Source: Thalassotalea sp. G2M2-11 (GTDB taxonomy: Bacteria > Pseudomonadota > Gammaproteobacteria > Enterobacterales > Alteromonadaceae). From it: a stretch of 64,000 nucleotides of DNA. The stretch lies in contig NZ_JADNYL010000002.1 in the NCBI RefSeq assembly GCF_017168195.1, positions 186,001 through 250,000 on the forward strand, read 5' to 3'. The position numbers and the translations under genes were made by a program. Below the pieces are notes generated by a model. That model saw nothing but the letters and a program-made list of their open reading frames with translations. It had not been told where the DNA came from and searched no databases. Numbering within the stretch: the first letter of the stretch is position 1; the number at the start of each line of letters is the position of its first letter. Below are positions 20,444 through 29,782 of this stretch, in pieces.

Positions 20444-22114
20444 ATGAACAAAATCAACACTCTTACATTAGCAGCTACGTTTCTGTTAACCTGCAGCCAA
20501 GCCTTGGCACAAACGACGTTAGTAAAAAACGTACAAGGCTATACCTTAGATGCTACTGGCAATTCGTTAACCCAGTTTTCTGCACTTCAATTTACCGATG
20601 ATAAAATAGATAAGCTTTATCAAGAGTCTGACAAAGTAACTCCTGAAAAAAATTGGCAAGTCATCGATGGCAAAGGCGCAACACTTTTACCTGGGTTAAT
20701 CGATGCCCATGGCCACGTATTAAGTTTTGGTCAAAGCTTAATTACAGCGGATCTCACCAACACAAATTCTGAACAAGATGCACTGCAACGTACAATAAAC
20801 TTTGCTAAAAATAACCCTAGCTTAACCTGGATCACAGGGCGAGGCTGGAATCAAGTACAATGGCCGAGCAATCAGTTTCCAACCGCTAAGATGTTGGATA
20901 AGTATTTTTCAGATCAACCCGTATGGTTAAGACGGGTTGATGGTCATGCCGGCTGGGCTAATAGCAAAGCCATGGCATTAGCTAGTATTACTCGCACCAC
21001 CAAAGCACCTGAAGGTGGTGAAATAATTCGTAATGCCCAAGGCGAGCCTAGTGGTATTTTCATCGATAATGCTATGGCATTAATTGAACAAAAGATTCCC
21101 CCTCTCACCATCGCCCAGCAAAAAAATATTCTAGTCAAAGCAATGAATGCCTTAGCTAGCATGGGGCTAACCAGTGTACACGATGCTGGAATAGATGAAA
21201 CAAACCTCAACGCCTTTAAACAGTTAGCACAGGCAGGCAAGATGCCTATTCGTATCAATGCCATGCTGTACTTACCTAGTGCTAATTGGCAAAACATTCT
21301 ATCGCAAGGACAGTTTTCATCTCCCGACAGTATGCTCAATTTTAATAGTGTAAAAATACAAGCCGATGGAGCATTAGGTAGTCGTGGTGCGGCACTGATT
21401 GAGGATTATTCTGATCATGCTGGTCATAAAGGATTAATGCTGCACGATAAGAAATCGCTGACACAATACATTCATACCGCCATGAACAATGGCTTTCAGG
21501 TTAATACTCATGCCATTGGTGATAATGCCAATAAAGTCGTGCTTGATCTGTATCAGTCCGCCATTGATAAAAATAATACAAAAGCGTTGCGTCATCGGGT
21601 TGAACATGCACAAATATTGCGCCTAGATGATATTCCACGTTTTCATCAATTAGGTGTTATTGCATCAATGCAGGCAACACATGCTACCAGCGACAAAAAT
21701 ATGGCCGAAGACAGAGTCGGCAGCGAACGCATTTTAGGAGCATACGCATGGCGTAAATTGCTCAATGCAGGAGCAATCATTGCCGCAGGCTCTGACTTCC
21801 CTGTTGAATCGCCTAATCCTTTTTATGGCTTACATGCGTCTGTGACGCGCCAAGATAAACAAAACACACCTAAAGGTGGCTGGTACCCTAATGAAAAAAT
21901 GAGCCGAGTAGAAGCCTTTAAAACCTTCACCTTAGATGCAGCCTATGCGGGTCATCAAGAAAAATTACTTGGTAGTTTACTGCCCGGAAAAAAAGCGGAT
22001 TTTATCCTACTCCGTGATAACTACTTTACTCAGCCAGAAGCTCAAATTTGGCAAAATAGCGTGTTAGCTACTTGGGTAAATGGTGAGCAGGTGTTCAAGC
22101 AAGTCTCCCATTAA
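20444..22114 (+). CDS. Exported amidohydrolase of the YtcJ-like (Amidohydrolase_3) family
   Basis: This 556-residue metal-dependent hydrolase has a cleavable signal peptide (residues 1-22, ending ALA). It shows the urease-superfamily features: GLIDAHGHV near residues 85-93 as metal ligands, ADGALGSRGAAL in the barrel, HAIGDNANK, HRVEHAQIL and a late SDFPVESPNPFYGLHA. The C-terminal composite domain contains LLPGKKADFILLRDNYF. The substrate cannot be deduced; members hydrolyse varied amides and imides. It stands alone between lnt and the M2 peptidase, and a very strong stem-loop follows. A decayed member of the same superfamily is found at 52858-53909. Confidence 0.88.
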   Translation: MNKINTLTLAATFLLTCSQALAQTTLVKNVQGYTLDATGNSLTQFSALQFTDDKIDKLYQESDKVTPEKNWQVIDGKGATLLPGLIDAHGHVLSFGQSLITADLTNTNSEQDALQRTINFAKNNPSLTWITGRGWNQVQWPSNQFPTAKMLDKYFSDQPVWLRRVDGHAGWANSKAMALASITRTTKAPEGGEIIRNAQGEPSGIFIDNAMALIEQKIPPLTIAQQKNILVKAMNALASMGLTSVHDAGIDETNLNAFKQLAQAGKMPIRINAMLYLPSANWQNILSQGQFSSPDSMLNFNSVKIQADGALGSRGAALIEDYSDHAGHKGLMLHDKKSLTQYIHTAMNNGFQVNTHAIGDNANKVVLDLYQSAIDKNNTKALRHRVEHAQILRLDDIPRFHQLGVIASMQATHATSDKNMAEDRVGSERILGAYAWRKLLNAGAIIAAGSDFPVESPNPFYGLHASVTRQDKQNTPKGGWYPNEKMSRVEAFKTFTLDAAYAGHQEKLLGSLLPGKKADFILLRDNYFTQPEAQIWQNSVLATWVNGEQVFKQVSH

Positions 22115-22132
22115 GCTCCCTGTTAATTTACC

Positions 22133-22170
22133 GCTTCTATTCATTGAGAAACCAATCAATGAATAGAAGC
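22133..22170 (+). repeat. Perfect 15-bp stem-loop after the amidohydrolase
   Basis: GCTTCTATTCATTGA and TCAATGAATAGAAGC form perfect arms around an 8-nt loop, 18 bp after the stop. No T-run follows, so it is a 3' stability hairpin or an atypical terminator. Confidence 0.7.
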
Positions 22171-22257
22171 AAGATTAAACACAATAGCTATTGTACAAGC
22201 GCTACGATTTTATATACTAACCACTCAAAATAACAAAAAATTAACAAAGACAAGCTC

Positions 22258-24102
22258 ATGAAAAAAATATTCATCAAATCAAGCATTGCCTTATGCGTCA
22301 TGCTGGCGTTACCCGCCTGCAATAATCAAGCAGATAGTAACAATAATGTCACCACTAAAACGTCAACCGCAACGAAAACACAAACACCTGATGTGGAAAA
22401 ATTTCTCACAAAAGTAGAGAAAGAGCTCACAGCACTTAATCTAGAAAATGCACGTGCGGCATGGATTTATTCAAACTTTATCACTGATGACACCGCGTCG
22501 CTTGCTGCAGATGCTGATCAAAAATCTACCGAGGCAGGTGTACGCTTTGCGATGGAAGCAGCAAAATTTGATAACGTCGACGTAAGCGCTGATCAACGCA
22601 GAAAATTAAATACCTTAAAACAAAGTTTAGTAATGCCAGCCCCGCAAGATGCCGAAAAATCCGCAGAACTTGCTAAAATAGGCTCTGAACTAGGCGGTAT
22701 GTATGGTAAAGGTAAGTACACCACTAAAGCAGGAGAAACACTGAGCTTAGGCGATATGACAGCCACCATGGCAACCTCTCGTGATTACGATGAATTACTG
22801 GAATTATGGCAAGGTTGGCGCACGATTAGCCCCGAAATGAAACCATTATTTGCCCGCCAAGCTGAATTAGCAAATGAAGGTGCACAAGGCTTAGGTTATC
22901 AAGATTTAGGCGCGATGTGGCGTTCAAACTACGATATGCCTGCCGATGAATTTGGTAAAGAACTCAACCGTTTATGGGGACAAGTCAAGCCACTTTATGA
23001 TGACCTACATTGTTATGTGCGCAGTGAATTAGCAAAAACCTATGGGGAAGATAAAGTACCACAAGATCAACCGATTCCAGCCCACTTATTGGGCAACATG
23101 TGGGCACAATCTTGGGGAAATATCTACGACTTAGTTGCACCTGATAATGCCGATCCTGGTTATGATGTCACCGAACAACTTGCTAAACACGATTATGATG
23201 AAATCAAAATGGTTAAGGGCGCAGAAACCTTTTTCACTTCACTCGGTTTTGAGCCATTACCAGAGACATTTTGGCAACGTTCATTATTCACAAAACCTGC
23301 CGATCGCGATGTTGTCTGTCACGCCTCCGCATGGGACTTAGATGCAAAAGACGATATTCGCATCAAAATGTGCATTCAAAAAACGGGTGAAGAATTTAAT
23401 GTTATTCACCATGAATTAGGGCATAACTTCTATCAACGTGCCTATAAAAATCAACCCGTGTTTTATCAAAACAGCGCCAACGATGGCTTCCATGAAGCTA
23501 TTGGCGATACCATTGCCCTATCTGTTACGCCGAAATACTTAAAAGAAATAGGCTTAATTGACACTATACCTGATGAATCAAAAGACATAGGTTTATTGAT
23601 GAAGATGGCATTAGAAAAAATAGCCTTTATTCCATTCGGATTAATGGTTGATCAATGGCGTTGGAAAGTTTATTCAGGCGAAGTTACGCCAGAAAACTAC
23701 AACAAAGTCTGGTGGGAATTACGTGAGAAATACCAAGGCGTTGCAGCGCCAGTTGACCGCCCTGCCGATGCATTTGATCCAGGTGCCAAATACCACGTCC
23801 CAGGTGGTGTACCATACAGCCGCTATTTCTTAGCGCACATTCAGCAATTTGAATTTCACAAAGCGCTCTGTGAAATTGCTGGTAATACCGACCCAATTCA
23901 CCGCTGTTCAATCTACAACAGTAAAGCCGCGGGTGAAGCACTTAATACTATGTTAGAAATGGGCTCAAGCAAACCATGGCAACAGGCGTATAAAGTGTTA
24001 ACAGGTAAAGAGCAAATGGATGCAACTGCTGTACTTGACTACTTTTCACCATTACAAACTTGGCTAAAAGCACAAAATAAAGGTAAACAATGTGGCTTTT
24101 AA
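22258..24102 (+). CDS. M2-family peptidyl-dipeptidase (ACE-like) lipoprotein
   Basis: This 614-residue zinc metallopeptidase is of the angiotensin-converting-enzyme family, which releases C-terminal dipeptides. It starts with a lipoprotein signal peptide with lipobox LPACNNQ (Cys21), so it should be anchored in the envelope facing the periplasm. The zinc motif HHELGH is at residues 384-389 and the third ligand lies in FHEAIGDT about 25 residues later. The long helical body and PWQQAYKVLTGKEQMDA near the C-terminus also match bacterial M2 enzymes. It is a single gene with its own terminator. A likely role is use of exogenous peptides; this is inferred from the family. Confidence 0.93.
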   Translation: MKKIFIKSSIALCVMLALPACNNQADSNNNVTTKTSTATKTQTPDVEKFLTKVEKELTALNLENARAAWIYSNFITDDTASLAADADQKSTEAGVRFAMEAAKFDNVDVSADQRRKLNTLKQSLVMPAPQDAEKSAELAKIGSELGGMYGKGKYTTKAGETLSLGDMTATMATSRDYDELLELWQGWRTISPEMKPLFARQAELANEGAQGLGYQDLGAMWRSNYDMPADEFGKELNRLWGQVKPLYDDLHCYVRSELAKTYGEDKVPQDQPIPAHLLGNMWAQSWGNIYDLVAPDNADPGYDVTEQLAKHDYDEIKMVKGAETFFTSLGFEPLPETFWQRSLFTKPADRDVVCHASAWDLDAKDDIRIKMCIQKTGEEFNVIHHELGHNFYQRAYKNQPVFYQNSANDGFHEAIGDTIALSVTPKYLKEIGLIDTIPDESKDIGLLMKMALEKIAFIPFGLMVDQWRWKVYSGEVTPENYNKVWWELREKYQGVAAPVDRPADAFDPGAKYHVPGGVPYSRYFLAHIQQFEFHKALCEIAGNTDPIHRCSIYNSKAAGEALNTMLEMGSSKPWQQAYKVLTGKEQMDATAVLDYFSPLQTWLKAQNKGKQCGF

Positions 24103-24130
24103 ATAAAGCGTTAACGTAGCCAAAAATACC

Positions 24131-24163
24131 ACAAAGCCGTGTTTGATATAAATACGGCTTTGT
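24131..24163 (+). terminator. Terminator between convergent genes
   Basis: ACAAAGCCGT and ACGGCTTTGT form 10-bp arms around a 13-nt loop and are followed by TATTTTAT. It should stop transcription from the M2 peptidase. Confidence 0.75.
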
Positions 24164-24191
24164 TATTTTATCACTAACTAGTTCCTATACC

Positions 24192-24842
24192 TCACAGCTC
24201 ATTTAGCTGAACGATTTGATCACCGGCGTTAACCGTCATCTTAATACCGTATAGCGACATTTCGTTATGTTTTTGACTCGGATGAACAGTATTAATCATT
24301 AATTCATTATCTATATCATGCCATGCAATATCTGAAATAATGCCTGAGGCAACTGGCACAATATAAGACCGTTGACGTGCTAATGAATAAACCTTGGCAA
24401 AATGACGCGATTTGTTACTTGATAAATACTGTAACCATTGGCCATCAGCTGACCATTGCACATTAACATTTAACGGTGTTTGATGGTAAAAATGATAATC
24501 AATCAGCTTAGCCGCATTATTTTCTATATTAAAAAGCCATAAATTTCTGTTGTTTTCAGTAAAAGTGACATATTGATCGTCTGCTGACCAAGTAATATTA
24601 GCCAAATTTTTCGCTCTGGGGATCAAATGCTCTGCAATCACGCTATCTGCCGCATTAGTGATCACTAAATAATCAACATGCTGTTTTTTAATAAACTGAG
24701 CTTTCAATTCGTTAGTTGCATTCCATACTTGATGACTGCCTGATGACAACTTGGGAGAACTCGTTATATGCTTAGCATTTATCGATAAATGACAGAATAC
24801 CAGACTTACCACTATTAATAATTTGATGCCATTGTTCATCAT
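24192..24842 (-). CDS. Exported beta-propeller-like protein of unknown function
   Basis: The 216-residue protein has a signal peptide (about residues 1-23). It contains repeated segments of TolB/WD40-like blades: ITWSADDQYVTFTENNRNLWLFNIEN, VQWSADGQWLQYLSS and a weaker IAWHDIDNELMINTV (these are runs within longer blades). Three blades are too few for a closed propeller, so it may oligomerise or be a fragment of a larger ancestral protein. AAGGAG precedes two adjacent ATG codons; the second (24839) has the better spacing. It is divergent from the large STAND regulator at 25087, which may control it. No specific function is assigned. Confidence 0.7.
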   Translation of the reverse strand: MMNNGIKLLIVVSLVFCHLSINAKHITSSPKLSSGSHQVWNATNELKAQFIKKQHVDYLVITNAADSVIAEHLIPRAKNLANITWSADDQYVTFTENNRNLWLFNIENNAAKLIDYHFYHQTPLNVNVQWSADGQWLQYLSSNKSRHFAKVYSLARQRSYIVPVASGIISDIAWHDIDNELMINTVHPSQKHNEMSLYGIKMTVNAGDQIVQLNEL

Positions 24843-25086
24843 CTACTCCTTAGTCTTGTAATATTAATGATTAATATTTAGTCGCTACTCCATATAGCAA
24901 TCAGTATTATTGTTTAAAAAAAGTCAAAAAGACTTACGATTTCCTTACCATTTCGAAATAAAAAATAAAACCAATAAATTCATAGATTTATATAAAACCC
25001 CTCTGTCAGTTATCAGTGGTAAACATCAAGTTTTTGCATTAAGATTGAAGCAACCATTAAACTTTATTCATAAAGGCAGTTAAGCA

Positions 25087-28017
25087 GTGGACGCTAAAAG
25101 CACTTCAGAATTTGCAGAGCAACATCGTACATTTACCTTAGGTGCATGGACGGTCGATGGTGATTCAAACCAGCTAATTAACAAAGAAAATCATATTTTG
25201 ATTGAACCCAAAATGATGGATGTCTTGATTTATCTTTGTCAACATGCCGGCGAAACCATTAGTGCAGATCAATTATTAATTGCCTGCTGGTCGGGCACAT
25301 TTTATGGCGATGCTCCGGTGCAAAAATGCATTGCGGGCTTAAGAAAAAAATTAGGTTGCAACGCAAAAGCACCAAGCTACATTGAAACAATCTATCGTCG
25401 TGGCTACAAAATCATTGCCCCAGTTAATTTTCCCAATAAATCAGATCAACTTTCACATCGAAAATCCCTGCAGAAATGGACGCAAGGTTCACCTTACTTA
25501 GGTTTAAATACCTTTGATGAACATCACAGTGGCATTTATTTTGGCCGAACAAAAGCAATTGTTGATGTGATCCATCGATTAGAATCAATAGATAAACGGC
25601 CAAATAATTTTTTATTGATCTTAGGGAAAAGTGGCAGCGGTAAATCCTCATTAATTCGGGCAGGAGTATTGCCACATCTTCGCCGAGAAACAGGCTTTCC
25701 CCAATTAAAAGTCAGCCAATATCATATCGTCAGCCCGAGCCAAAGTATTGATGAAAGCCCGACAGAAACACTTGTTCATGCGCTACAAAAGCTATCACTA
25801 TTAAAAGACACCATAGAAATACCCCATTTGATCTCACAAATTAACGCAGATCCAATGCTATTGACCGACGCTTTACGCAATCCAGTGAAAACAAAGCAAA
25901 CGCAAACCGAGCCTGTTAAACACTATAAACTATTAGTTATTGATCAATTTGAACAATTTTTGTTAGACGAACACTTAGATATACAGGCCAAGCAACAATT
26001 AGTCAGTTGTTTAAGTCAATTAGCACATTGTGAGCAATTACTGTTTGTCGCGCTGTTACGTAATGATTTCTATGCAGAATGTCTCGATGTAGAAGGATTT
26101 TATAATCTAAAAAATCAAGGGCTACAATATGATTTACAAGCCCCAACACCGATAGAAATTACCCGAATGATCCGAAATCCTGCTATTGCTGCAGGGTTAA
26201 CTTTTGAACATGACGAAACAAATGAAGAGCACCTAGATGATATTTTACTCGCGGATGCCGTTAAAAACCCTGATGCATTACCTCTGTTAGAATATACCCT
26301 CGATTTGTTGTACCAACAGCGTAGTAGCAACAATGAATTACTGCTTAGTGCGTACCGCGAATTAGGTGGTATTGAAGGCGCAATCGCTCTGCAAGCGGAA
26401 AAAGTATTTAATGAATTACCCCGCCATGTTCAAGCTTGCTGGGATAATATTATGCATGCATTAATTCAGGTGGATCATAAAAATAAACATAATGTGACTG
26501 CGCGCAAGCTCCCGATCAGCTTTTTTAAAACAACAGCAGAAAAACAATTTATTCAGCATTTTCTCAATGCTCGGTTATTTGTCACTATTATTCAAACGAC
26601 AACAGGTGAACAGCGAGCTTACTCATCAGATAGCATAGCAACAGATAAAACAATCAATAAAGAACTTCAATTTATCAGCATAGCCCATGAAGCATTATTA
26701 AAACATTGGAAACGAATAAGACAATGGCTTAGCAACAACAGCGTTGCTATACACAAACGAGAACAACTTGCCGACGATTGTTTATATTGGTTAAGTAATA
26801 ATAAATCAAATGATGCTTTACTCAATTCAAAACAAAAAGTACTTGACGCACAAGAGCTAATTAACCGCACTGAAATCACACTAACCGATAATGAACTCAC
26901 CTTCATTACGCGCTCAAAACGCTATCAAGGGAGGAAAAAAGTCTTTCTTAGCTTAGCCACCATGGCACTGCTTGGCTTTAGTCTACTGACTGGGTATCAA
27001 GCTAAACAAGTGGCACAAGAACGTGACAATGCTCTTACTCAAAGCCAACGCACCAAAGCAATTTCAAAATTTTTAGCTGACACCTTAGCAGCAACAAGTC
27101 CCTATTATGCTCAAGGAAAAGAAGTTTCACTCAATGATGTACTCAATGATGCCAGTAAAAAGCTTATCGAGCACCCTAAAGGCAAATACCCGCCCTATGT
27201 TGAGGCATTACTGCATAAAACTTTAGGCCTTATTTATATTGATCTAGGAAAAATCCTTCCTGCTGAAAAACACATCCTCAAAGGGTTAGCAATCTACAAA
27301 CAAAAGCAATTAGACAAAAATGAAGATTATTTAGGTTTATTGTTTAACCTTAGTCGGCTGCATGTGCTTAAATCTGGTAAGGATACGGACTTACCCTTGA
27401 TCGTGGAAACCATCGAAGTCAGTAAAAACATTTATGGTGAAGATCATAAAGATACACTTGGCGCCCTTGATAACTTAGGTACCTATTATTTAGACAATGG
27501 TGAATTTGCTCAGGCAGAAAAGATTTTCAGACAAGTATACCAAAGACGAAAAGCACTCTTTGGCGCAGATTTTCGCCATACGTTATACTCAATTGAAAAC
27601 TTAGGTGATCTTTACTACGCCCAAAAATTATTCCAATCAGCAGAAAAGTATTATCAGCTTTGTGTTGATAAATGGCTAGCGACATCTGGCATTCAAAACC
27701 CATACACACTTTACTGTATGAGACGGTTATCACAAACTAAATTTGCCACCAAACAGTACACACAGGCAGAAGAGTTATTAACTCAACATATCTCAGCCGC
27801 GATAGCCGTTTTTGGCAAAGAGCACCCTGAAGTGTTAACTGCCAAACATAATTTAGCAAAACTTTATCAAGCAACGGCAAGGTTTGAGCAAGCAGAAAAC
27901 TTGCTGAGACAAACACTAAAAGCACGGATCAGTGTATTAGGTGAAAACCATAAAGAGACATTGAACACGCAAACCCTGTTATCATCTCTAGTCGAACAGC
28001 GCCAGTCAACCTTATAA
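25087..28017 (+). CDS. Winged-helix / STAND NTPase / TPR transmembrane regulator
   Basis: This 976-residue signalling protein reads in order as follows. A CadC/OmpR-type winged helix (about residues 14-112, ending YIETIYRRGYKIIAPV) is followed by the nSTAND entry motif SPYLGLNTFDEHHSGIYFGR. A P-loop follows, GKSGSGKSSLIRAG at 180-193, with a Walker B-like LLVIDQFEQFLL. One membrane helix lies near 619-638, and a C-terminal array of kinesin-light-chain-type TPRs (about 680-976) closes the protein. The topology puts DNA binding and NTPase in the cytoplasm and the TPRs in the periplasm. The start is a GTG behind AAGGCAG. Its targets are unknown; the divergent gene at 24192 is the natural candidate. 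Confidence 0.85.
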   Translation: MDAKSTSEFAEQHRTFTLGAWTVDGDSNQLINKENHILIEPKMMDVLIYLCQHAGETISADQLLIACWSGTFYGDAPVQKCIAGLRKKLGCNAKAPSYIETIYRRGYKIIAPVNFPNKSDQLSHRKSLQKWTQGSPYLGLNTFDEHHSGIYFGRTKAIVDVIHRLESIDKRPNNFLLILGKSGSGKSSLIRAGVLPHLRRETGFPQLKVSQYHIVSPSQSIDESPTETLVHALQKLSLLKDTIEIPHLISQINADPMLLTDALRNPVKTKQTQTEPVKHYKLLVIDQFEQFLLDEHLDIQAKQQLVSCLSQLAHCEQLLFVALLRNDFYAECLDVEGFYNLKNQGLQYDLQAPTPIEITRMIRNPAIAAGLTFEHDETNEEHLDDILLADAVKNPDALPLLEYTLDLLYQQRSSNNELLLSAYRELGGIEGAIALQAEKVFNELPRHVQACWDNIMHALIQVDHKNKHNVTARKLPISFFKTTAEKQFIQHFLNARLFVTIIQTTTGEQRAYSSDSIATDKTINKELQFISIAHEALLKHWKRIRQWLSNNSVAIHKREQLADDCLYWLSNNKSNDALLNSKQKVLDAQELINRTEITLTDNELTFITRSKRYQGRKKVFLSLATMALLGFSLLTGYQAKQVAQERDNALTQSQRTKAISKFLADTLAATSPYYAQGKEVSLNDVLNDASKKLIEHPKGKYPPYVEALLHKTLGLIYIDLGKILPAEKHILKGLAIYKQKQLDKNEDYLGLLFNLSRLHVLKSGKDTDLPLIVETIEVSKNIYGEDHKDTLGALDNLGTYYLDNGEFAQAEKIFRQVYQRRKALFGADFRHTLYSIENLGDLYYAQKLFQSAEKYYQLCVDKWLATSGIQNPYTLYCMRRLSQTKFATKQYTQAEELLTQHISAAIAVFGKEHPEVLTAKHNLAKLYQATARFEQAENLLRQTLKARISVLGENHKETLNTQTLLSSLVEQRQSTL

Positions 28018-28052
28018 AACTACGCCCTTCATAATAAGTCATGGGCGTAGTT
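28018..28052 (+). repeat. 10-bp stem-loop after the STAND regulator
   Basis: AACTACGCCC and GGGCGTAGTT are perfect arms around a 15-nt loop immediately after the stop. There is no T-run. A factor-assisted terminator or 3' end hairpin is likely. Confidence 0.6.
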
Positions 28053-28145
28053 AACTGTCAGGCGAATACTTTCCTAGGTATCAATCCTCAGACACTGGCA
28101 GAGTGAAGCTGCAACCTGTTAGATTAACTGATCATGCAAACCGCA

Positions 28146-28472
28146 TTAATCATCCTTATCTTTAATTTGCGCCATGGCTATTTGAGTAAGAAAAGCGACA
28201 AATAATCCAACTCCGACGATAGCATAGAACATGGTAAATATTTTTGATAAATCAGTTGTTGGGTGTAAATCGCCATACCCAATAGTTGATAGGGTCATCA
28301 TGCAAAAATACACAGAATCTATAAGACTCCAACCTTCGACTTTGTTGTAGAAAAGAGTTCCAGAAAAAAGAATCAAAATCACAAGGAAAAATGTTGAACG
28401 AAAATTTGGGCTCAGCCAAGCTTTATATAAACCATGAAAGAATCTGGTTAGCGTTAAAAAAAATGAAATCAT
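28146..28472 (-). CDS. Small two-helix potassium channel (KcsA/Ion_trans_2 type)
   Basis: The 108-residue membrane protein consists of a TM1 (about 26-44), a pore loop and a TM2 (about 78-100). The selectivity filter TLSTIGYGDLHPTT contains the canonical GYGD. It lacks voltage-sensor helices and an RCK domain, so it is a minimal pore that would assemble as a tetramer. The tail after TM2 is only about 10 residues. The gene appears monocistronic, and nothing in the flanks suggests its gating signal. Confidence 0.88.
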   Translation of the reverse strand: MISFFLTLTRFFHGLYKAWLSPNFRSTFFLVILILFSGTLFYNKVEGWSLIDSVYFCMMTLSTIGYGDLHPTTDLSKIFTMFYAIVGVGLFVAFLTQIAMAQIKDKDD

Positions 28473-28735
28473 TATTATTTCTACCTCATCAGTGGCTTAG
28501 GTTAATAGCAGTTAGTAACTCACTCGTAGTGGGCAAAATTACTTAGCGATGATTTTGTATGGCACAAAATCAGTTAAATGAGATTTATTTACTATCAAAT
28601 TAAACTGTTTATTGGCTGCTATTGCTATTCTTTTGTTGTGATTTAGCCTTTACTACCTTGCCATCGTACCTGTTGATGGATATTTTGATAAAATTAGTCA
28701 CAACATAAAGTATACGATGACTACTATCCGGCTTG

Positions 28736-29197
28736 TTATCTGTTTCTACTTACAACTTTAAATATCTCACAAACAATAGGCATATCTTCACTAGGTGTAA
28801 ATGGAGTACCGTCAAGCTCTCGATGATAATAGTCCCAATGAACTCGCCTCCAATAAGCTAGGCTTTTATCACCTTCTCCTTCAAGTTCAGCATATTCTGC
28901 GGTGATCTCATTAAATGGTATTACAGACACATGCGTAGTTTCTATAATACATTGAGCTTCACCCGCCCAATTGGTAACTATATTGAGATCGCCAACTTTA
29001 GGTAGTGGTTCATTATTGGCTTGATACCACCAAAGTGAAGGAGACGTTGCCATTTTTATATTATTCAAAACTAAAGCAGCACACTCATTTGCATCAACTT
29101 CATTATCACAAAAATACCAACTATTTAGCTCCCTTGTTGGCAAATTAAAACGTTTAAAATAGTTTTGGCTAATGGTTACTATTGACGGGTGCATCAC
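28736..29197 (-). CDS. ASCH-domain protein
   Basis: This 153-residue soluble protein of the ASCH family has a PUA-like fold associated with RNA or modified nucleosides. The family pattern is visible in WWYQANNEPLPKVGDLNIVTNW, CIIETTHVSVIPFNEI, AYAELEGEGDKSLAYWRRVH and a final VCEIFKVV strand. Some ASCH proteins are amidohydrolases acting on N4-acetylcytidine; whether this one has that activity is unknown. It ends a small minus-strand group with the 63-residue protein at 29211. The start follows a weak site. Confidence 0.8.
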   Translation of the reverse strand: MMHPSIVTISQNYFKRFNLPTRELNSWYFCDNEVDANECAALVLNNIKMATSPSLWWYQANNEPLPKVGDLNIVTNWAGEAQCIIETTHVSVIPFNEITAEYAELEGEGDKSLAYWRRVHWDYYHRELDGTPFTPSEDMPIVCEIFKVVSRNR

Positions 29198-29210
29198 AGT
29201 ACTAAATTGT

Positions 29211-29402
29211 TTATTTTAGTTTTATAATACCAATTAAAATTGCGATTACGCCGCCAGCTATCCCAACCCATGCTTCGATAGGAGTATCACCATTTATAGC
29301 GCGAGTTACTTGTGAACTAGCAGAATCATAAACATCGTAACCCCACATAGCTAAAACAACACCAGCAATAATTAATACAATTCCAATAATTTTATTATTC
29401 AT
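29211..29402 (-). CDS. Small two-helix membrane protein, DUF3185-like
   Basis: The 63-residue protein has a first helix (IIGIVLIIAGVVLAMWGY), a short polar loop with YDSASSQVTRAINGDTP, and a second helix (AWVGIAGGVIAILIGIIKL). This helix-loop-helix pattern with a Ser/Thr-rich loop matches the uncharacterised DUF3185 family. Length is normal for the family. It lies 13 bp upstream of the ASCH gene in the same direction, so the two may be co-transcribed. Function is unknown. Confidence 0.8.
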   Translation of the reverse strand: MNNKIIGIVLIIAGVVLAMWGYDVYDSASSQVTRAINGDTPIEAWVGIAGGVIAILIGIIKLK

Positions 29403-29527
29403 TTTAACTCCATAGATTTTTACAAATTAGTCGATTAACAAACTAAACACTGAACAAATGACATGGGCTCCCCCACTCAGTATCAAATTGCCATCGCGAC
29501 GTTGATAAAGAGCTTCAATTTGGCAGA

Positions 29528-29782
29528 GTCAATGTATCTTCAATTAAAACAATCGGCATTGATTTAGCCAGATTAGTTTTTAGTATTCATGGAATTGATG
29601 GACAAGACAAGTGTAAATTACGTGAAACTACAAAGCGCAATCAAAGATAGAACTGCGCTAATTAATCGTTTAGGTGGTTTACTCGTAGAATTTCCTATTG
29701 TCATGCTGAAAGGTAGATACCTGCACAACATGACATTAGTGGTAATGAAGAAGATGCTGAGCATGGCTCAACATTGCTGAGC
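29528..29782 (+). pseudogene. Remnant of an IS110-family transposase
   Basis: Three pieces of an IS110-type transposase can be read in different frames. IKTIGIDLARLVFSIHGID (from 29539) is the N-terminal RuvC-like segment with its first catalytic Asp. DRTALINRLGGLLVEFPIV (from about 29649) is a mid-protein segment that normally lies more than 100 residues later. Then, after another frameshift, comes PAQHDISGNEEDAEHGSTLL. The element has therefore lost most of its internal sequence and is frameshifted; it is dead. It abuts the 3' end of rimO, whose stop lies at 29783. No terminal repeats or right end are visible. The gene-free stretch 29403-29527 upstream holds nothing else I recognise. Confidence 0.75.
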
